From: Pacificoceanicola onchidii
GTDB lineage: Bacteria; Pseudomonadota; Alphaproteobacteria; Rhodobacterales; Rhodobacteraceae
Reading direction: 5' to 3'
Length of the DNA stretch: 64,000 nucleotides
NCBI RefSeq assembly: GCF_004804335.1
Contig: NZ_SRXY01000008.1
Coordinates: forward strand, 62,001 to 126,000
A program made the translations under genes and the position numbers. Every line of letters begins with the position of its first letter. The stretch's first letter is position 1. Below the pieces are notes generated by a model, which did not search any database, was not told the origin of the DNA, and saw only the letters and a list, made by a program, of their open reading frames with translations. Positions 58,500 through 64,000 of the stretch are shown in pieces.

Positions 58500-58701
58500 G
58501 ATGATCTGTCCTAGGTTGGTCGTGTCTGTGTATCTGGTTTGCAAGCGCAACGCCGTACTGACCCGAACCTCTCTATCGGACCGATTCTTGCCAAGCGGGC
58601 ATCACGCGCATGTATGGCGGAGGCGTATAGTCTGTTTGGCCCGGGTTGGAAACCCCAAAGCGATCCTTGCGGCAAACTGGCTTGAACGCCTCCGGGAATG
58701 C

Positions 58702-59478
58702 TTAACGATCGCGGAACTGCGGGGCGCGCTTTTCGGTAAAGGCCCCCATGCCTTCCTTCTGATCCTCGGTCGAGAAGAGCGAGTGAAACAGACGGCGCTC
58801 ATAAAGCAGACCTTCTGCCAGCGTCGTCTCATAGGACCGATTCACCGCTTCCTTGATCGCGATGGTCGTCAGCATGGACTTCTCCGCGATCTTCTCGGCA
58901 GAAGCCTTCGCCTCTTCCATCAGCGTCTTGGCCGGAACAACACGGCTGACCAGCCCGGAGCGCTCTGCTTCGTCGGCGTCCATGAAACGGCCGGTCAGGT
59001 TCATCTCCATCGCCTTCGACTTGCCGACAAAACGAGTCAATCGCTGGGTGCCACCCAGGCCCGGGATCACACCAAGGTTGATTTCCGGTTGGCCGAACTT
59101 GGCGTTGTCTCCTGCGATAATGAAATCGCACATCATGGCCAGCTCGCATCCGCCGCCCAGCGCGTAACCCGCGACTGCGGCGATGATCGGCTTACGGGTT
59201 CGGCAAATGGTCTCGCCTTCCCGGCCAAAGAAGTCGGACATGAACATGTCGACATAGCTCTTTTCGGACATCTCCTTGATGTCCGCACCCGCTGCAAAAG
59301 CTTTCTGAGAGCCGGTGATGATGATGCAGCGCACTTTGTCGTTCTTGTCCGCATCCATCAAAGCATCGCCCAACTCACCGAGCAGATGGGAATTCAAAGC
59401 GTTCAAAGCGTCAGGGCGATTCAGCTTGATCGTGCAAACGTGATCTTCGATTTCGACGATGATCGTCTCATAGGCCAT
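58702..59478 (-). CDS. Enoyl-CoA hydratase
   Basis: Crotonase-fold hydratase of 258 residues, beta-oxidation or phenylacetate-type degradation. The oxyanion-hole motif is [11 protein letters not shown], and the catalytic glutamates E112 (GGGCELAMM) and E132 ([10 protein letters not shown]) are both present, so it is a true hydratase. Typical ending with [19 protein letters not shown]. It lies between mutM and rpsT on the same strand, a common arrangement in alphaproteobacteria. Confidence 0.93.
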   Translation of the reverse strand: MAYETIIVEIEDHVCTIKLNRPDALNALNSHLLGELGDALMDADKNDKVRCIIITGSQKAFAAGADIKEMSEKSYVDMFMSDFFGREGETICRTRKPIIAAVAGYALGGGCELAMMCDFIIAGDNAKFGQPEINLGVIPGLGGTQRLTRFVGKSKAMEMNLTGRFMDADEAERSGLVSRVVPAKTLMEEAKASAEKIAEKSMLTTIAIKEAVNRSYETTLAEGLLYERRLFHSLFSTEDQKEGMGAFTEKRAPQFRDR

Positions 59479-59543
59479 GTGGCTCGGCTCCGGTCCATTT
59501 CCGTCAGGCGCTAACGCTTACCATTCCTCACAAACGGTTCAAG

Positions 59544-60395
59544 CTATCTTTGGCACAGAGGGCAGTAGAAGGACGACCGCCCGGACTGCACGATTCGGGC
59601 GATTTGGCCCCCGCATCCTTCGGTTCGGCATGGCTCGCCTTCGCGCCCGTAAACATCGAATCTATGCTGAAAATATCCAAGTTCTCCATCAGCTTGCCGG
59701 AAATCCTTGAGCGACGACCCACCCGCATCAATCGCCTCGTCCAGTACCTCCCGAATGATCGGGACAAGCGCGGCAATACGCCGTTCGGCGATCCGATTGA
59801 CGCGGCGTCCTGGGTGAATTCCGCCACGGTAAAGCGTTTCGCAAACATAGATGTTGCCAAGACCCGCGACTATTTTTTGGTCAAGCAGGGCCGTTTTGAT
59901 CGGCATGGACCGCCCCTTCAGCGCCTGATCCAAGTAAGATTCGCTGAACGCATTTCCCAAGGGCTCCGGGCCGATACTGGCAAGCAGGGGATGCGAGTCC
60001 TGCGTCTGCGTCGGCAGCAAATCCATCGCTCCGAAGCGCCTTGGATCGTTGAAAGTCACGCGCGCGCCGTTCTCCATATCCAGGACAACATGGTCGTGTT
60101 TCTCCGGCGCAGGGTGATCGTGTACGAACTGCCCAAGCGGATCGCCTGACACCAGCATCCGCCCGGACATACCGAGGTGGATCAACAGGGTCTCACCCCG
60201 GTCCATATCCGCAAGAATGTACTTCGAGCGCCGCCGAAGCCCCAAAACCCGCGCGCCTTCCAGTCGATCTGCCATCTGATCCGGAAACGGCCAGCGCAAG
60301 TCGGGCCTATTGACCTGTGCCCGCACAATCTTTTGCCCCTCCATTGCGGGCGCAAGCCCACGGCGAACCGTTTCGACCTCAGGCAATTCAGGCAT
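59544..60395 (-). CDS. mutM: Formamidopyrimidine-DNA glycosylase MutM (Fpg)
   Basis: Bifunctional glycosylase/AP lyase of 283 residues that removes 8-oxoguanine. [13 protein letters not shown] holds the N-terminal proline nucleophile and Glu3 region, [10 protein letters not shown] is present, and the C-terminal zinc finger has the two Cys pairs (CRTEGC and CPLC). It starts at 60395 and is followed by the enoyl-CoA hydratase gene 65 bases on. ubiE and ubiB lie further upstream in the opposite direction. Confidence 0.96.
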   Translation of the reverse strand: MPELPEVETVRRGLAPAMEGQKIVRAQVNRPDLRWPFPDQMADRLEGARVLGLRRRSKYILADMDRGETLLIHLGMSGRMLVSGDPLGQFVHDHPAPEKHDHVVLDMENGARVTFNDPRRFGAMDLLPTQTQDSHPLLASIGPEPLGNAFSESYLDQALKGRSMPIKTALLDQKIVAGLGNIYVCETLYRGGIHPGRRVNRIAERRIAALVPIIREVLDEAIDAGGSSLKDFRQADGELGYFQHRFDVYGREGEPCRTEGCGGQIARIVQSGRSSFYCPLCQR

Positions 60396-60442
60396 ATCAG
60401 CTTCCGGTGTTTGTGATGGCAGCGTTCACTGCAAACGTAGCG

Positions 60443-61024
60443 TCACCGTCCATTCACTTCCAGAGCATGCGCAAACAGGTCTTTGAGATGATCGTGGCCG
60501 CTGATCCACCGCAAGATAAACGTGGACCGGCCATCTTCGAACTCGAGCCGGTAGGATTCCGACGAATCCTGTTCCGCGCGCTTCAATTCTGCGAGATCGT
60601 AGCTCTGGTGCCGAAACAGCCAATCTGTTTTGTGCAGCGTATTACCATCAACCACGATCCGGGTTTTGAAGTTCACAGCGCACAGATAGCCGAAGACCGC
60701 GACAAGCAAAAAGAGCGTCAGCCCATCTGCAAAGCTGCGCACCTCTCCCATCTGAAACGCCAGAATAACGATCCACAAGATCAACAGCGGCGGAAGGTAT
60801 TTTGCGCCGGCGGTGGTCTCGAATAGGGCCATGCCCCCGAAAACCTTGGGTTTTGACTTCGATCCGAAATGATAGATCGTCCGCACATCCGCGGCTTCTT
60901 CGACCAGCTTCGGCTTCCACCCGCGCCGGATATCCTTGAATCCCAATAACACCCGAATTGCGCGAAATCGGATAAACGGGATGATCAACAGCAGCGGAAC
61001 TGCATAGATAAGCAACATGCTCAT
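60443..61024 (-). CDS. Conserved two-TM membrane protein of unknown function
   Basis: A protein of 193 residues with a first TM at about 3-22 ([18 protein letters not shown]), a cytosolic part ([21 protein letters not shown]), two close hydrophobic stretches at about 75-120 ([17 protein letters not shown] and [15 protein letters not shown]), and a C-terminal beta-rich domain of PH-like look ([23 protein letters not shown]...FILRWISG). I do not recognise the family. ATGs at 61024 and 61018 are possible; the frame further upstream overlaps ubiE. Confidence 0.6.
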   Translation of the reverse strand: MSMLLIYAVPLLLIIPFIRFRAIRVLLGFKDIRRGWKPKLVEEAADVRTIYHFGSKSKPKVFGGMALFETTAGAKYLPPLLILWIVILAFQMGEVRSFADGLTLFLLVAVFGYLCAVNFKTRIVVDGNTLHKTDWLFRHQSYDLAELKRAEQDSSESYRLEFEDGRSTFILRWISGHDHLKDLFAHALEVNGR

Positions 61025-61128
61025 GGACTCGACACCCTGTACTTTGCGCGGATTTGACCGTTTGTCCTTTGACTTCCGCAAGTTTAAGGACAAATGCGAC
61101 GCAACGAAGGCCGGATCGGACCCATTGC

Positions 61129-61881
61129 ATGACTGACCACAACGACCAAACCACGCACTTCGGATTTCAGGACGTCCCGGAAGGTGAAAAAGCCGGGCGC
61201 GTTCAGGGTGTTTTCCAGTCGGTCGCGACAAAGTACGACGTGATGAATGACGCCATGTCGATGGGCATTCACCGCGTCTGGAAAGACGCGATGATGGATT
61301 GGCTGGCGCCGCGCCCCAGACAGCGTTTGCTCGACGTCGCGGGCGGCACCGGCGACATCTCCTTCCGCTTCCTCAAACGCGCCGGTCATGGCCATGCGAC
61401 GGTGCTCGATCTGACGGAACCCATGTTGGTTGAAGGCCGCAAACGCGCAGAAGCGGCCGCAATGGCAGACCAACTCGATTGGGTGGTCGGCGACGCCATG
61501 AAGCTGCCCTTCCCGGACAACACATTCGACACCTACACGATTTCCTTCGGCATCCGGAACGTGACCCGCCCGCAGGAAGCGCTCAACGAAGCTTTCCGCG
61601 TGTTGAAGCCGGGCGGGCGGTTGATGGTTCTGGAATTTTCGCAGATTCCCAATGAGTTGATGCAGAAGGTCTATGACCTCTATTCCTTCAACATCATTCC
61701 TCGCCTCGGGCAGGCCATTGCCGGAGATCGGGAAAGCTACCAATATCTTGTTGAATCCATTCGAAAGTTTCCGGACCAGGACACTTTCCTCGGAATGGTT
61801 CGGGCAGCGGGTTTCGAAAACGCAAAGTACCGCAACCTGACCATGGGCATTGCCTGCCTGCACTCCGGCTGGAAGATCTGA
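61129..61881 (+). CDS. ubiE: Ubiquinone/menaquinone biosynthesis C-methyltransferase UbiE
   Basis: SAM-dependent methyltransferase of 250 residues acting on the benzoquinol ring. SAM motif I is [13 protein letters not shown], and [18 protein letters not shown] and [15 protein letters not shown]-type sequences are UbiE marks; the C-terminal [12 protein letters not shown] is canonical. The next gene, ubiB, begins one base after the stop. The ATG at 61129 begins a normal N-terminus; the ribosome site is weak. Confidence 0.95.
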   Translation: MTDHNDQTTHFGFQDVPEGEKAGRVQGVFQSVATKYDVMNDAMSMGIHRVWKDAMMDWLAPRPRQRLLDVAGGTGDISFRFLKRAGHGHATVLDLTEPMLVEGRKRAEAAAMADQLDWVVGDAMKLPFPDNTFDTYTISFGIRNVTRPQEALNEAFRVLKPGGRLMVLEFSQIPNELMQKVYDLYSFNIIPRLGQAIAGDRESYQYLVESIRKFPDQDTFLGMVRAAGFENAKYRNLTMGIACLHSGWKI

Positions 61882-61882
61882 G

Positions 61883-63412
61883 ATGCGCGGCCCTCACAAC
61901 GTCTGGCGCCTGATCCAAACAGGCGCAACGCTGGAACGAACCGGCGCGATGAAAGCGGTCCTCGATGCCATGGACGCGCCGCCTGCCCTGCGCCTTGCTG
62001 CAAAAGTGGTCTGGCCGTTCCGTTGGCTGGGGGAAAAGGGCGATCCGTCGATGCCCGCGCCGTCTCGCGCGCTCTCCGCGCTTGGGCCTGCTTACATCAA
62101 GTTCGGGCAAATCCTGTCGACCCGCCCGGACGTGGTTGGCGATGAGATGGCGCAGGAGTTGCGCATCCTGCAGGACAAACTTCCGCCGTTCTCGATCGAA
62201 CAGGCCAAAGAAGCGGTCGAAGCCGAGTTGGACCGCCCGGTGAGTGAGGTGTTTTCGGAGTTTTCCGAACCGGTTGCCGCAGCATCCATTGCGCAAGTGC
62301 ACAAGGCTCGTCTGGCCGAAACCGATGAAATTGTTGCAGTCAAAGTGCTGCGGCCGGGGATCGAACGCCGTTTTCGCAGGGACATCGACGCCTTCTACTT
62401 TTCCGCGTCGGTTATTGAATTCCTGTCTCCGGCCTCCCGGAGACTGCGTCCTACGGACGTGATCGAACACTTCGAAGGCGTGGTCATGGGGGAGTTGGAC
62501 CTCCGCCTTGAAAGCGCCGCAGCCAGCGAGTTCGCGGCTAACACCGTCGGCGATGATGGCTTTCAACTGCCTGAAATCAAATGGAACCATTCCGGCCGCC
62601 GCGTCATGACGCTTGGTTGGGCAGACGGGGTGCCGCTTGGCGACAACGATGCCCTCGATGCCATGGGTCACGACCGAGTCGCGCTCTCCGAACGGGTTCT
62701 CCAGCTTTTCCTGAGCCATGCGCTGCGTGACGGTTTTTTCCACGCCGACATGCACCAGGGCAACCTCAAGGTTGCCGCCAATGGCGATATCATCGCGTAT
62801 GATTTCGGAATCATGGGGCATATCGACGAGTACACACGTCGAGTCTACGCCGAGATTCTCTACGGGTTCATTCGCCGGGACTACCGCCGCGTCGCCGAAG
62901 TTCACTTCGAAGCTGGCTATGTTCCCGCAGACCAGGACGTTGACGAGTTCGCGCGCGCGCTGCGCGCTGTTGGCGAACCCATCTTCGGAATGGACGCAAG
63001 CGGCATTTCCATGGGCAAACTGCTGGCGTACCTGTTCGAAGTGACTGAGCGTTTTGGCATGGAAACCCGAACCGAACTCATCCTTCTGCAACGCACGATG
63101 GTGGTGGTTGAAGGGGTGGCCCGCTCGCTGAACCCACACATGAACATCTGGACTGTCGCAAAGCCCGTCGTTGAAGACTACATCAAGCAGAGCATCGGGC
63201 CGAGGGCTGTTGCCAACGACCTGGGGAAAACTCTGCGTGTCCTTGCCCGATTTGGCCCTCGACTGCCCGACCTTGTTGAATCGGCTCTGATCAACCAGTC
63301 GCACCCGCCGGTTGACCGACCAAAATCGCAATGGCGCGGTCAGGCACTGTTCCTGATGGCCGGTCTCGCGCTTGGCGTAGCGTGCGCATTAACAATAAGC
63401 GCGATTCTCTGA
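61883..63412 (+). CDS. ubiB: Ubiquinone biosynthesis regulatory kinase-like protein UbiB
   Basis: ABC1/ADCK-family atypical kinase of 509 residues. The N-terminal KxGQ-type motif is AYIKFGQILSTRPDVV; AAASIAQVHKA is the Ala-rich nucleotide loop, FFHADMHQGNL the catalytic loop, and YDFGIMGHID the metal-binding DFG. A C-terminal TM pair (about 480-505) anchors it to the membrane. It follows ubiE closely in an operon; UbiB supports coenzyme Q synthesis by an incompletely understood ATPase activity. Confidence 0.95.
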   Translation: MRGPHNVWRLIQTGATLERTGAMKAVLDAMDAPPALRLAAKVVWPFRWLGEKGDPSMPAPSRALSALGPAYIKFGQILSTRPDVVGDEMAQELRILQDKLPPFSIEQAKEAVEAELDRPVSEVFSEFSEPVAAASIAQVHKARLAETDEIVAVKVLRPGIERRFRRDIDAFYFSASVIEFLSPASRRLRPTDVIEHFEGVVMGELDLRLESAAASEFAANTVGDDGFQLPEIKWNHSGRRVMTLGWADGVPLGDNDALDAMGHDRVALSERVLQLFLSHALRDGFFHADMHQGNLKVAANGDIIAYDFGIMGHIDEYTRRVYAEILYGFIRRDYRRVAEVHFEAGYVPADQDVDEFARALRAVGEPIFGMDASGISMGKLLAYLFEVTERFGMETRTELILLQRTMVVVEGVARSLNPHMNIWTVAKPVVEDYIKQSIGPRAVANDLGKTLRVLARFGPRLPDLVESALINQSHPPVDRPKSQWRGQALFLMAGLALGVACALTISAIL

Positions 63413-63454
63413 CCAGCCTCGCACTCACCGCGAGTTGTTACCTAGGATCTGCCG

Positions 63455-64000
63455 TCAAGTCGTTGGTGACCTCAGTCCAGTAATCATGGATGGCGGCACC
63501 TCGCTGCCGTCCGACAAACGAACCATCACATCATCACCGTTTGCCCTGACCTCGATGATCCGACTGTAGGCTTGAGGTGTCGAAATTTCGATCACCTCTT
63601 CTCCTTTATATTGCTCGATCTGAAAACTGTACGTCCCCACCGGCAGGAGATTGCCGTCTGCGTCGGCGCCTGTCCACATGATGTCTTCTGGCAAATCGTC
63701 CAATTCGAACGTCTGAATGGTCTCTCCTGCAGAGTTCTTGACCATAAGCTTCGCGTGAGTCGCGTTCTCCGCATATTCGGCCCGGATTGCGATTGGCGAG
63801 TCAGAGAAGAATACCGGCGAGCGCGTCAGCGCTTCCTGACCAATCCAATCCGCGGCCTGTTGCAATGCATTGCCCGCCAGCTTGGCGCCCATCTCTTTCA
63901 AAAGATCGTTAGTCAGGATTTGCTGCTCAACCGATGAGAACGTTGCAAGTTGAGAGGCGTAATCGCTTGAATCAATGGGATTAAGCGGGTCCTGATTCTG
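63455..64000 (-). CDS. flgD: Flagellar hook capping protein FlgD (N-terminus beyond window)
   Basis: Hook assembly scaffold. The visible frame is open to base 64000 and begins QNQDPLNPIDSSDYASQLATF followed by SVEQQ, which is the diagnostic FlgD block, so the missing part is only the N-terminus. The rest carries a FlgD Ig-like and TUDOR-like part (ADGNLLPVGTYSFQ). It is 42 bases after the convergent end of ubiB. It suggests another flagellar block beyond the right edge, far from the fli genes at 4-9 kb. Confidence 0.9.
   Translation of the reverse strand, partial: QNQDPLNPIDSSDYASQLATFSSVEQQILTNDLLKEMGAKLAGNALQQAADWIGQEALTRSPVFFSDSPIAIRAEYAENATHAKLMVKNSAGETIQTFELDDLPEDIMWTGADADGNLLPVGTYSFQIEQYKGEEVIEISTPQAYSRIIEVRANGDDVMVRLSDGSEVPPSMITGLRSPTT

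Noticed and set aside
61694-63331. A 545-codon - strand frame across ubiB
   Set aside because: Antisense to ubiB, whose own motifs are complete.

Overview
The window is a 64 kb chromosomal segment of an alphaproteobacterium, most probably a marine member of the Roseobacter group (Rhodobacteraceae). This rests on a rpsT-dnaA-dnaN-recF-gyrB block, a polyol ABC operon of the smo/mtlK type, a CryB/PhrB-type iron-sulfur photolyase, flagellar genes with CtrA-like TTAA-N7-TTAG boxes, and Rhodobacteraceae-style intergenic hairpins. There is no rRNA, tRNA, insertion sequence, prophage or CRISPR array. Coding density is very high and many neighbours overlap by 1-4 bases (ATGA/GTGA junctions).

Layout. 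1-3.9 kb: nicotinamidase (cut by the left edge), tRNA hydroxylase TrhO, an MFS transporter and an aldose epimerase. 3.9-8.8 kb: flagellar basal-body and export genes (fliF-fliH-fliN-fliP leftward; fliL, a small membrane protein and a motE-like gene rightward) around a CtrA-like site. 9-16.5 kb: L,D-transpeptidase, a flavoprotein reductase, the tesA / ybbA-ybbP cluster, an inositol-monophosphatase-family protein and rpiB. 16.6-21.9 kb: glycine cleavage genes gcvT-gcvH-gcvP behind a tandem glycine riboswitch, with an Rrf2-type Fe-S regulator just upstream that has an FNR-type box at its promoter. 21.9-37 kb: housekeeping and metabolic genes (gltX, a PfkB kinase, MFS, thpR, zincin, enolase-superfamily enzyme, nadE), a secreted 18-repeat MORN protein, the photolyase/SDR pair and modABC.

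37-39.4 kb: a fumarylpyruvate-hydrolase-like / maleylpyruvate-isomerase-like pair and a shikimate/quinate dehydrogenase. 39.4-42.5 kb: an arsenate-resistance operon (ArsR-ArsC fusion, GAPDH, ArsJ) with a palindromic operator overlapping the first start codon. 42.7-51.4 kb: a polyol uptake and catabolism operon (smoEFGK, mtlK, HAD phosphatase, FGGY kinase, HpcH-type aldolase) preceded by a region dense in dyads. 51.4-58.5 kb: gyrB, recF, dnaN, dnaA and rpsT, all leftward; the dnaA leader is rich in GANTC sites. 58.7-64 kb: enoyl-CoA hydratase, mutM, a small membrane protein, ubiE-ubiB, and flgD cut by the right edge.

No wholly new system can be proven from sequence alone. The best candidates for novelty are the ArsR-ArsC/GAPDH/ArsJ operon with a nearly leaderless, operator-overlapped start; the FNR box, Rrf2 regulator, riboswitch, gcv arrangement; the polyol operon that carries a ribulokinase-like kinase and an aldolase but no fructokinase or sorbitol dehydrogenase; and the secreted MORN protein.
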